NCBI GenBank assembly: GCA_028622995.1
Contig: JAJQJQ010000051.1
Span: 434,001-498,000 of the forward strand
Source of the DNA: Panagrolaimus kolymaensis
Taxonomy: Eukaryota; Nematoda; Chromadorea; Rhabditida; Panagrolaimidae
DNA length: 64,000 nt
Direction: 5' to 3'
Shown: piece after piece, positions 9,931 through 20,452 of the stretch
Layout: every line of letters starts with the position of its first letter
Numbering within the stretch: position 1 is the first letter of the stretch
Program-made: the position numbers and the translations under genes
Notes under the pieces: generated by a model
Databases searched by the model: none
The model's input: only the letters and a program-made list of their open reading frames with translations
Told to the model about the DNA's origin: nothing

Positions 9931-11780
9931 TTAAAAATATCGACGCTTGTTGCAATATTTGCAAATTAAGCAAACAATAATGCCAATGGAAAGAGAAAGC
10001 ACAATAAAGGCATAAATTTCGATGTCATATTCATAAAAGAAATTTTTTGCTTTTTGTCGGAAGCTTATTTTTGATATTTGGTCATCCACTTCTTTAAATT
10101 CTTTAATGGGATCAACATTAATTTTGGAGGGTGCAATAATGTGAGCGATTTGCGTTTTTTTCTTCGAAGATCCATCATATGTCACATCACCAATCAAGAG
10201 CATCTCTTCATCGTTCAGGCGAACGACGAAAATTCCACTTGGTGGTACGGTATGAATCAATTTTTCTCCATTTTTGCCATGTTTTACCATGTAAGTCTAA
10301 ACATAACTAACTGCTTATTTTATAATGATTTTTAATGAAAGCCTATTTCTTACCTTAATCTTTGTTGCAATTCCAATTAAACCATCCACTTCCATGGAAT
10401 GGATGTAATTGGGCACAGTGATTTGAGAAAAATGCTTGCAAAATCGAATATCATCTGGATTACATTTTGATAAAGTTAATGCAGTATTAGTACAATTAAG
10501 TTTACTCTGTAAAAAAAATACTCTTACTATTTATTTAAAAGCTAAACAATAAACTTACGTAATCTTTAATACATTTTTGGATGTTTAATGCCAAGTAATT
10601 TTTTTCAGATTTGCAAAATGGATTCATGAATACGGGCTTATGGTATACGTTGTTTTCAAAAAAACCCAAATGAAAATAATTATTGCAGTTCATAACCTGA
10701 TTCAATTCTGAATGAGCAGCGGTAATTTGAATGACAAGCTTTCGAGAATCACAGCTATGGAGCTTTAAAAAATAAAAAGTTTGATCTTGAGCATTTTTAG
10801 TCAAATTAAAATGCGAGATAATTGGCTGAGGAAGAGATTGTAGCTTCATGGGTTGTTTAGAATGGAGCTTTTGAATGAATTTAATCACAATGGCTTCTGC
10901 TTTTTGGACATAATCAGCGATTTGAATTCGAATTCGATTGATTATGATGTTTTTGTGGCTGGCATGATTTAGGGATTTTAAGGTGGCTTTTAATTCTTCC
11001 ATATTTTCTTTCAATCCTTCAACTTCGCTACGTAAATCACGTAATTCAAGCCAATTTTTTACATTTATAACTGCACTACTAATCAATCCAACAACAAGAA
11101 CGACAATTGCACCTTCCACGATGAATCTCTTTTTTTTGGCATGAAACTTTTCTAAATTAACAAGTTGTTATTTTTTATTATCTTCTAAGAATAAGGAACT
11201 AATATTAATTTTCATCCACCTTCTTTATTCATTACTAAATGTTTTCGAAGCAGCGGCAAAAACCAAAAAAAATAATTTAAATTTTTTTAAAACATTTCTC
11301 GAAAAAAGTTAAAAAGTTTTAACGAAAAATTAAGAAAATAAAAGATGAATAAAAAAATGGATGCTCAAGTTATTAACGCTAAAAATTTACTTACCATCGC
11401 TGGAAAAACATGAACTTTCAACTTCATCATCGATCCGTTTATTAGATTCTATTATCATTTCTTCCGCTATCATCTGACATTCATATCTTGTTGAGTTATC
11501 GCCAATTTTATCGAGGTCGGGTGGAAGAGGAATGTAGAATGAAGATGGGGAAAATTCGAAAATTCGGAATTCATCAACCTTTTCTTTGAAGAGACTGTAA
11601 TTTGACGATTATACATAACTTATTGGAAGTTCAGGTTTCAAACGATTTTTTTAAAATATATGAATAAAAGACTTACTTAACGGAAAAAGGAGTTTGTTTG
11701 ATAAATTGATTACTTTCATCAACTGTTGATGGATTCATGGGAGAAACCAAGAGAAGAAGAAGAAAAATAGCTTTTCTCAT
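9931..11780 (-). CDS. Transposon-borne envelope/fusogen-like type I membrane glycoprotein (471 aa)
   Basis: Predicted exons 11780-11677, 11594-11395, 11151-10559, 10506-10354, 10296-9931; 1416 nt, phases consistent. Seen in the sequence: an N-terminal signal peptide (residues 1 to about 15, poly-Leu core); about 95 residues with two Cys and an NST sequon; a basic KKKR at about 107-110; a hydrophobic, Gly/Val-rich segment (about 113-129); a charged heptad-like region (about 131-160); a body with several Cys and further N-glycosylation sequons; a second amphipathic region (about 404-437); one TM helix (about 443-462); and a 9-residue basic tail with Cys. This order is the class I fusion-protein plan found in baculovirus-F/errantivirus-type envelopes. 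Family membership and fusion activity are inferred; no homology search was possible. Confidence 0.7.
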
Positions 11781-12315
11781 TTTAAAAATAAACATCTTTC
11801 AGCTTTTTAAAAAAACAAGAATACTTCTTTCCTGTTCCTTCAAATAATGAGCAAATGACAAATATCCAAAATTTAATTTCCTATTTTCTTATTCGGCATT
11901 TAGTTTTTGGCGCCACTTGCGCGTTCTACTTTCAAAAAAGATGGAGACACCTTGTTGAGTTTTTTTAAATATTTTTCGCTCCTCACCTTTAAAAAAGGAA
12001 GAAGTTGAATTTAAATTGGAATGTGGATTTCTTTATGGCAAAAATAACCTTTCACTCGCAAATAAAGTAATTAAAATTCAAATCAAAATTCAAAAAAAAA
12101 ATGAAAAGAGACTATCAACGCTTCTTTTTTTTTAAATTATTCAAAAATATAAAAATAAAATCACGCCTACTGTAAAATAGACGATTGAGAAAAAATTTAA
12201 GAATAAGAATAGTCATAGCGTTTCTGCTCGACTTTTTTTGCATTCTTTGTTTTTATTTATTTATTTTGCATTCCTCATTTAGAAAAAAATTAAGATTGTT
12301 TTTTTAGTTTTTATC
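11781..12315. promoter_or_regulatory. Divergent promoter region of the MULE
   Basis: This 535-bp gap separates the divergent envelope-like gene and the transposase, and holds no ORF. It contains TTTGGCGC at 11906-11913, which fits the E2F consensus TTTSSCGC, followed by a second GCGC (CTTGCGCG) nearby. A single match of this kind can arise by chance. Confidence 0.5.
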
Positions 12316-15300
12316 ATGCATTCTCCAAATTCAACAACCATCACTGCTGATCAATTTATCGATGATATGGATAATGATTTATCCATTGAATCACTTAACA
12401 TTAGGTAAATTAAACTTAAAATTTTTAAAGAAAACTTTACAAAATTTTTTATGTTTTAGCGGTAACAATGCTGTTTTTGTAAAACTGGAAAAATATGATT
12501 TAACAACTTTATGCAATCATGTATTGAACGTTAATAATGTGTAAGTTAAAAAGAATTTATTAACAGATTTTAAAAAATTTGAAATTTTAGCAATGATGCA
12601 TTCGTCATTCAAAAAGAAGCTCCGTTTAACCCTCCTTGCAAAAAAGGAAAGTATTTTTGTATTGTTGATGCTGAATATGTCGACGACATAGGCGATGTTT
12701 TGAACGATGACAGGCTTGCTCCTTGGAATATGGGCAAAAAGAAAGCTCATTATTACCCTGTTGGCATGTACCTAAAAAGCAATGGTTACAAAGCCAAAAA
12801 CAATGAAACAACGGATGCTGATAAAGAGCTTCGAATGTTACATGCAAATCATCCAATTTATGAGGGAGTTTCCAAAAGAGTTATATCAGCTACTACAAAA
12901 AACAATCAACGTCCTGAAAATGGCACTTTTATTGTTTTTTATTATGATGTTAAAAATGATTATAATTTGCCACCCGTCAAAGATAAAAGAAGACTTCAAC
13001 CATCAACTTCAGCGCAAATTAGACCTTTGTTGAAAACAAATACACCCCTTAATGCTTTGGAAAAACACAGTGAATCCGGTGCTTTTATGGGTAATACTCG
13101 TGGAAGGCTGCCAACAAAGTCACAAGTTGAAGGTTTAGCCAGAACAATGAATGCTAAGGAAGAACGTGGACCTATTTCAAATAAAGGTCGACCACGAAAT
13201 GAAAGTCATGAAAAAATCCAAACCCTTTTATCAATGGATTATTTTGTTAGAGCTTGTTATATTAGTGGTGGAGATGAAGAACGATATTTTTTAGCAAATG
13301 ATGCTTCTATTTTTTTATTCAAAAAATCTATGCTTTCCCCAACAATTGTGAATACTTTAATAACGGATGCAAATAAGTTATTGAATTATGGTGATAATGT
13401 AAAATTTGAAGAAGCAAAAAGACTCATATCATCTCCTCAATTTGCTGAATCCGATCGAACCGGGATTTGTTACATCGATACAACTTTTAAAATATCTCGA
13501 TTAGAACTGACCATCATATTATTTTCATGCAAACATATTTTAAACAAAGATAATGATCCTTCATTTTTTATTGCTTGTATGATGCTTTCCAAGCGACGAA
13601 CTTATGAAGATTATTTATGGCTGGCATCTCAATTTTTTTCGAGATTGGGAAACTTCAAAAACATCGCAAGAGGCCTTCTCACCGACGGCGATCATGCCCT
13701 TGATGCTTTTCAAACTATTAAATTATTTAGCCCTCCTTGTATTAGATTAACTTGTGGAGAACATTTGAAAAGAAATATCTCATATTTTTGTGATGGTAAT
13801 AAAAAAGTTATGGCTGATATTTTTGGAGGTATTCAAGGAACAGTTAAATCCCATGGTTTATTTGATGAATTTAAATTAGAAGAATTTAAAAAGAAACTTG
13901 CAGTCTTAGCCAGCACAGATGAATGGTTAAAACATGAAGAATTGCAAAAATGGGCAACCTCAGTCTCACGGCATGAAAATCATTTTCACCGCTATAATTT
14001 AAAGCAGCGAATAGCAGCTGGTTTCGGGTTTAATGAAGCCACAACAAACGCTTTAGAAGGATTGAACATGCTAATCAAAAGTGAAATTAAAAGAAAACAT
14101 GCTCTTCAAGATGCTATGCTATATTTACAAGAGTTTGTTGATCGTCAACTTCTTCAAGCTGGTATGTCACTCGTTTCAACTTATCCCTACAAACTCAAAA
14201 ATCAAAGGGAATTTGTGGGGCAAAACCAATGCGCAAATTTAACCGTGGATGAGAAGCGTCAACGTCTTGAAACTATCGGTTTAACCGACACTGATAAAAT
14301 TCCTGGATTTACAATTAAACCCATCGATTTTCCACATGAACTTGCACCAAAATTATCTGCTGATCAACGCATGGATTTTGTTACTAAAGCAAAAACTTAT
14401 ACAGTTATGGAAGTACCCAATGAACGTGGATGTTATATTGTAACTAAAGGCGCTGAAACTTTCAAAATTAATATCAGAGAAATGCCAATTAAATGTAGCT
14501 GTAGCCTCATGGGAGATGATAAACTTATTTGTTATCACATTTTAGCAATAAATGAAAAATTTCCCCTTCTTCAAATTTATGAAAAATTGAAGGAATATGT
14601 ACAACATGAACAACCAGATGAAAGGCTAAAAAGGAAACAAAAATCCACCGATGGTGCTAAACCAACTTCATCTCGTCGTCATGGTTCAAGTTTCTCGAGA
14701 AATAATAAAAGACAAATTATGGATGTTGTCGACCTCACAAATGATTATGAGCCATCTGATAGTGAAGCATCACAAACATCATCGCTAAGCACATATTCTC
14801 GTCCATCATCACAAGCAAAAATCCGACGAACTGATTTTGATGATGATGTTTTTGAGCGGCCTTTATCCCAATCAATTGCTTCCCGAAGTTCTTCGCTTAA
14901 TGTCAGTGAAAGAATTCCTCGTATTCCTGTCCTTTATCATCGGGCTCCATCACAAACTTCGAGTACTTCAAGTCTTTATCCTAATCTTCCACCACCATTA
15001 TCACAAACCTCAAGCATATCAAATCTTTATCCTCAACTTCCACGACCATTATCACAAGCTGCAAGCGCCTCAAGGCTTTATCCTAGTGCTCCAACATTAT
15101 CACAAGCCTCAAGCATATCAAGTTTGGCTCAAATGCATCATGTCCCAATTTCATCACAACAAAGCCAAGTAAATCGTGGATCACAAAAAATTACTGCAAA
15201 AGATGATAATCAAAATGTAAAACAAGCAGTTTTGTAAGTAGAAAAAAATTTAAAAATTTCAATAGTTAAATTTCAATTTTATAGAGCATACTATCGACAA

Positions 15301-15642
15301 AATGTAAATGAAAAAATGCCGTCATTTGTAAACTTCAAACCTTTTGAAATAATTATGTTAAAAAAGGTCACAGACTATAAAAACGGTAAATGCGTTACTT
15401 GTGATCAAAAATTAGGAGCTGAAGCAAATGCCAAAGATAAATTTGTTATCACTCATTTTGAAATGTATGAATTTTATAATGTTCAAACAAAACTAATGAC
15501 AAAATCGACCGGTGTCAGAACCATCTGTGCCAATATGGTATGTCTTAATAGTCGCTACCCATATGTAAATCGATTATGCTTCATCGGTGATTTAGCTGAA
15601 GACGTTAAAAATGCATTAATTGACGAGGTTGTAAGAGAATAA
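12316..15642 (+). CDS. Mutator-like (MULE) transposase, intact, 1056 aa
   Basis: Exons 12316-12404, 12460-12540, 12591-15233 and 15285-15642 join in phase (3171 nt). The catalytic DDE triad is readable: D353 in YIDTTF, D422 in LLTDGDHA and E546 in NALEGLN, with the family-typical C/H motif CGEHLKRNI between the second and third acidic residues. A SWIM zinc finger follows (C692, C694, C704, H706; KCSCS and CYHIL). A Ser/Gln/Tyr-Pro-rich repeated linker (LYPxLPxPLSQ-like units) precedes a last exon with a CxxC (CVTCDQKL) and a second Cys pair, possibly another zinc site. All key residues are present and no internal stop occurs, so the enzyme may be active. It cuts and rejoins at the element's inverted repeats. 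Confidence 0.93.
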
Positions 15643-15742
15643 AAAACCAACACTTTAATTTAATATCCGTAATGCTTACATAATTTTTTCTATAATCATT
15701 TAATAAAATAACAAATTATGCCTTTTTATACTTTGCTTGCTT

Positions 15743-16004
15743 TTTTATTAGTTAATTTTTTTGAATTTTTTGATTTAATAACTTTGTTACTCGTTTGCAT
15801 TGATTTTTTTATAAAATAAATGATAAAAGGTTAGTTAAAATAATGGGAAAACAATAAAAAAAATAATTAAGTCATCAAAAAAAATAATTTTTATTGAAAA
15901 AAAACCAGTTGCAAAAATTTCGCGACCTTTGATTATTGGCGAAGTGATCTCGCAGCGAAAAGCGGTTTCGCGACTTCGCGACTTCGCGACCTTTGATTAA
16001 AGCC
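15743..16004 (-). repeat. Right terminal inverted repeat of the MULE
   Basis: Reverse complement of 8819-9080 with about five substitutions, ending in CGCGACCTTTGATTAAAGCC. The 100-bp gap after the transposase stop holds only AT-rich sequence with an AATAAA-like signal near 15702. Confidence 0.9.
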
Positions 16005-16181
16005 TTTATGCCTTGAAACTTGGAAAGCTTCTTCAAGTTGATGATCCTAATTTAGAGGAAGTTTGGAAGATTGGAAATACAATAAACTTTGAAAGAGAAA
16101 TACATACATGGAAAAGCGTGTTTAGTAAGACCGTGTATTCATCTTCTAAAAAATCAAGGCGCTTTCCATTATTTTTTTAGT
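16005..16181 (+). pseudogene. Orphan last exon of an unrecognised gene beside the MULE
   Basis: Immediately right of the TIR an open frame reads YALKLGKLLQVDDPNLEEVW, continues through INFEREIHTWKSVF and ends with TAG at about 16179. Its codon texture is protein-like, unlike the surrounding AT-rich DNA. No upstream exons are found beyond the transposon's other end, so this is a stranded 3' exon left by insertion or by a later rearrangement. Confidence 0.45.
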
Positions 16182-16199
16182 TTAAAAAAGAAAATGCAT

Positions 16200-16770
16200 T
16201 ACAAAAACAAATACCTATGTTTGTCTAATGAAGTGAATGTTTAATTTTATACGGATTTTGTGAAGTTATTCGAAGTTCCAATTGGATGGGTGTTACAACT
16301 AAAAGAAGCTTCAAGTTTATAAAATCTCTCTCTTTTTTAAAGGTCTTTGAAACATTTATAGGAAAATTCCATGATTGCTTGATTTTTAGTTTAAAACTTT
16401 GAATATTTTATGTGTAAGTTTTCAACGCAACAAATACTAACAATAAAAAAACAAAATGCAAAATAGTCATTTATCAACTTATCGAAAAGTCGGTGATTCA
16501 TCCATCAATTTTCCTTTTGTTATTTTTTTTTTCTTATTCAAAAATGTAATTAGTTTCTATCAAGAAAATCCTCGAACTCGAGTAAAAAAAGGGACATACT
16601 TGGCTTTGATAAAATTCAAAAAGCCAGTTATTTGGGGCAAAATGCTCCAAGAAAGAATGGATAATGTTTGCCTAAAAATTTTGATTTTCTTAGAAAAAAA
16701 ATGTTAGTTGAAGTTTCTGCTCATCAAAAATTTGCAAGGAAAAATAAAAAGTTTAATGCAAATTTGTTTT
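16200..16770 (+). repeat. Direct repeat flanking gene copy 2 (upstream unit)
   Basis: About 570 bp here are repeated in the same orientation at about 19195-19760, directly downstream of copy 2. Shared landmarks include AAAAGAAGCTTCAAGTTTAT, the CTCGAACTCGAG palindrome and TTTGGGGCAAAATGCTCC. It includes the 5' flank used by all family copies, so a promoter-like region is present on both sides of copy 2, consistent with tandem duplication or unequal crossover. Confidence 0.8.
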
Positions 16771-16863
16771 CTCATTTTTTTCATCTTCAAATGCCATCGT
16801 TTTCCTACTTAAGTCCATCGTTTCATCATTTTCAATATCATTTGTTCATTTTCGAAAAGTGAA

Positions 16864-19140
16864 ATGATGTCGTCGTCTTCGTGTTTCAGCGTCTTCTTCC
16901 TGACTCTTCTCTTGATCCTTCCATCGTCTTCATGGGCTCTTCTTCGACCGAATCGACATGTTTTGGCTTCAAATGATACCGTGGTTCTTTCATCCATCAA
17001 CGATCAACTTGATGTTTATCTCTCGTCCGATGATGAACCTCATTCTATTGGAACTCAACATGGTAATGATGTGCATATAGCAAACCGTGGTAATATTGAA
17101 GTTATCCTGAATGGTGATTTGACATTTGAAATTTGTACTCAAACATGCAATTTGGCAGAGTATGTTTTTTGTTTTATTACCTTTAACTATGGTTTTGTTT
17201 TCAGAGTACGTGTATCATTCGATGGAACACCGGCTCCTGGTTCTTCAAATCCATGTTCATTTATTGCTGGTGTCGATCAAAGTGATATATGGTTTATGAA
17301 AAGTGGAATAGGTTTTTTGGTTCTAATTTCTTATATCTGAATCATTTTTGTTCTTACAGGTTATGATAAAAGCGTGTATGCTGGATGTGGTCATGCTACG
17401 ATCAAAAGCCCTAAAATGGAATTTATGATGAATAGTCAAAGCAATCTTCCTCAACCTGGTTGTCATCCTTCAATTGGTGAAGATAAAATTATTAAACTCA
17501 ATGTCCAAACTGCTTCATCATCGTGTGTTCTTATTGTGGTATGTCATTGTTACAAATCTTCAGTTATTAATGTTTTGCTTTTTAGAAAAATGCAAAGATC
17601 ATACCATCATCAGTTTCAACAACAACCGTATCTGAAGCACCATGGTCAATTACAACATCGACAGCGTCAACAGAAGAAGGTGGAATGCCTATTTATGGAT
17701 GGGTACTCATCGGAGTTTTTGTTTTCCTTATCTTCATTGGTCTTTGTATACTCGTGTATGTTTTCTTGTTTTTTGACTTCTAAAATCTTGTGCTTTTTAG
17801 GATATGGTTGGTTATGAAAGAAAAATCAAAGAAGCATGGTCCTCCTGAAGGTGAATACAAAGCTACAGCAATGGGAACAAAGAAGGTCGTAATTGAAATG
17901 CCTGAATCACCTAAAAAGAAGATTCAAAAGAAAGCATCAATGGAAAACAAAGAAGTTGAACATCAAGAACCTATGACACCAATCGTGGAATCGAAAATTG
18001 AACAAGTTAAGGAAGCTGCTCCAAAGCCAAAGGAAAAAGAAGAACAAATCAAAGCTCAACATCCTGAACCTTCTGCTGAAAAGATTGCTCCTGTTATCGT
18101 CGTCAAAGCAAAAAAAATCAAAGTTCCAAAAAATCCTCATGTTCCATATCCAATGGCATTTCGATCAGAATACAACAAGGCAAAATCTCTCAAATCTGGT
18201 ACTCATTCCGTTTCTGATAAAATGGTCCTTAACAAAGAAGCTCTCATGGAATCTCATGTTGATTCACTTTCTCGTCATGAATGTCTTGATAAAGTGTCAT
18301 ACGCAGAAGCTGCACAAATGAGAAAGTAAGTTTTCGAATTATTGGTAAACTAATAATAACACAATTCTTTTTTAGAAATTATCCTATAGTCAAAGGCAGA
18401 AAAGTTCAAGAAAGTGAAGTCAACCTCTTCCTCCTCTCCATCTCTGAAATGTATGCTGAATTGAATCGAATGATGTTTGTCTTTACATAATCCTTTTTCG
18501 TTCTAACTATTTACGTTTAGGGCTGAAGCTGAAAAGGTTCTTGTTGAATGCGGGGTTCAATTCGATGATAAGAAGCAAATCACTAAGATGACAGAAATGG
18601 CTCGTGAATACCTTAGACATCGTTCAACTCCTGAAATTCATGTTTACTTTGCTTTCGGTGCGGAATACTCTCAACATATCACATCTGATTTGGACATGAT
18701 TCACAAGTTCTCGCTTCCTTTGCTTATGGTCATTGCTTTGATGCCTCGTTTCCCTGAATTCAATCGTCGAAAAGCATGTACTTGGATTCGGTTAGCTTTA
18801 TTTATGGCTTCTAACTATTAACTTTTCTTTATTTTTTAGTCGTCAAGCTCCTACAATTCGTAAAGAATGTCCTCTTCGTGATAGAACATCAAAACCATTT
18901 CCAATCCATATCCTCGAAAGAGCTTATTTCAAGAGTATCAAGGATTTCACGAATATCGATGGTCTTGATACCGATTCAACTTCTGGTGAAAAGCAGCCTT
19001 CAAATCAATCTCAACCAAGTAATCAATCAACGGTCATCGATCCTAAGAAAATCCCAGCTGAAGACGTCACTCAAGAAAGCAAAACAAAGAAGAAGATCAG
19101 CAACAAGAAGCAACACAAAGGAAAAAAGAATGAAAAATGA
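16864..19140 (+). CDS. Signal-peptide/one-TM membrane protein, family copy 2 (648 aa)
   Basis: Exons 16864-17159, 17205-17311, 17360-17538, 17586-17755, 17801-18325, 18376-18474, 18521-18790, 18840-19140 (1947 nt, in phase). Introns are 45-50 bp. Signal peptide at residues 1 to about 25, ectodomain with CTQTCNLAE, NPCSFIAGVDQSDIWFMKSG and CGHATIK, a Ser/Thr stalk, TM at about 230-254 (GWVLIGVFVFLIFIGLCILV), then a Lys/Glu-rich cytoplasmic region and an alpha-helical C-terminal part (AEAEKVLVECGVQFDDKKQ) with a basic tail. The C-terminus runs nine codons past the stop of copy 1. Function unknown. The ectodomain could be a receptor or adhesion module, but I see no diagnostic motif. Confidence 0.88.
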
Positions 19141-19194
19141 TCATGTTTTATTGCAATATTAATTTTATGAGCTTATAATAAATAAATAATTACA

Positions 19195-19760
19195 AAAAGA
19201 AATATGTTGTTTGTCTACTGAATTGAATGTTTTCTTATATGAGGTTTTTGTGAAGATATTATAAATTCCAATTGGAATGATTATCAACTAAAAGAAGCTT
19301 CAAGTTTATAAAATTTCTATCTTTTTCATGGCATTTGATGCATTGATGAAGAAATTTCTTGTTCGCTTAGTTTTTTGTTCAAAACTTTAAATATTTTATG
19401 TGTAATTTTTTAACGCAACAAACACTAACAATAAAAAACCAAAATGCAAAATAGTTATTAATTAACTTATCAAAAAGTCGGTGATTCATCCATCAATTTT
19501 CCTTTTGTTATTTTTTTTTTCTTATTCAAAAATGTAATTAGTTTCTATCAAGAAAATCCTCGAACTCGAGTAAAAAAAGGGACATACTTGGCTTTGATAA
19601 AATTCAAAAAGCCAGTTATTTGGGGCAAAATGCTCCAAGAAAGAATGGATAAAAAATGTTTGCCTAAAAATTTTAGTTTTTTCGATAAAAAATTTTAGTT
19701 GAAGTTTTTGCTTATCAAAAATTTGCAAGGAAAAATAAAAAGTTTAATGCAAATTTATTT
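19195..19760 (+). repeat. Direct repeat flanking gene copy 2 (downstream unit)
   Basis: Second copy of 16200-16770. Its homology stops at about 19761, just where the next gene of a tandem array would begin, and is joined to the hairpin and small-peptide sequence also seen at 8556. The junction marks a deletion or recombination breakpoint. Confidence 0.8.
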
Positions 19761-19768
19761 TCGCCAGA

Positions 19769-19805
19769 GCATGCAGCACGATCGCGAAGCGATCGTGCTG
19801 CATGC
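19769..19805. repeat. Long perfect hairpin with GAA loop, copy 2
   Basis: The same 17-bp arms and GCGAAGC tip as 8562-8598. The outer stem's left half is absent because homology to the first copy begins at GCCAGAGCATGC. Confidence 0.9.
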
Positions 19806-19876
19806 GATAAAGCTGGCCCAAGTTGGGTCGGGACTTAGGGAGCGCAAGATCTCTTTTTTTTTCAACTAGCTTAATC

Positions 19877-20053
19877 ATGTGTTTATGTTTATTAACTATG
19901 GCTGAAATTTGGTATACTTATGAGTGCCCATCTGTAGATTATATCTGTAAAGAAATCCAGAAAAAAACTTTATTAGATCGAGAGCTTCGACTAAAAATGT
20001 GTCCAAAAAAAAGTTGTCTGTTTGTTTGTTTGTTTGTATGTCACAAATCTTAG
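19877..20053 (+). CDS. Small Cys-containing peptide ORF, copy 2 (58 aa)
   Basis: Starts MCLCLLTMAEIWYTYECPS and ends CLFVCLFVCHKS, the tail being encoded by TGTTTGTT tandem repeats. Identical to 8670-8818 over the shared part, including the hairpin 70 bp upstream. The Cys spacing and hydrophobic start are suggestive of a secreted peptide, but conservation is explained by the recent duplication alone. No family recognised. Confidence 0.35.
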   Translation: MCLCLLTMAEIWYTYECPSVDYICKEIQKKTLLDRELRLKMCPKKSCLFVCLFVCHKS

Positions 20054-20452
20054 CACGAATTTGTCTCAATCAAAGAGAAAAATCAGTGGCTCATTATTTT
20101 CAATTTCCTTGCTTTTTTTTAATGAGAAGTGTTGTACAAATAAAAAAAATTTTTCTTCCTGCTTTTGTGTTATTATTTATTTTATTATTTATGATTGATT
20201 GATTAATTATATTCTTAGATGTTGGTGTTTTAATTTTGAAGTGTTGTGCATTTTCAAGAATTTTTTTGCATTAAAAAATTATAAATTATTAAAGAATTAA
20301 GTTTATGATAATCAGTTTACATTGTTTTTTTACATTTAAATTATTAAATTAATTAATACAAAAAAGTTGTTTGCACGGTAAATCTATTTTTTTGACTACA
20401 AAGCTTTAAAAAATCAGCATAAAAGAATTAAATATAATTAAGCGTTAATAAT

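Larger units (their letters stand above)
8819..16004. mobile_element. 7.2-kb MULE-type DNA transposon with two extra genes
   Basis: Inverted repeats of about 262 bp (8819-9080 and 15743-16004) start GGCTTTAATCAAAGGTCGCG and differ at roughly five positions, suggesting recent insertion. Inside are an intact Mutator-like transposase on the plus strand (12316-15642) and two spliced genes on the minus strand (9178-9733 and 9931-11780), diverging from the transposase across a 535-bp promoter. The left flank matches the paralogous uninterrupted site near 20025 (GTTGTCTGTTTGT), but the right flank does not, and no target duplication is visible, so DNA on the right side was probably rearranged after insertion. 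Confidence 0.9.
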
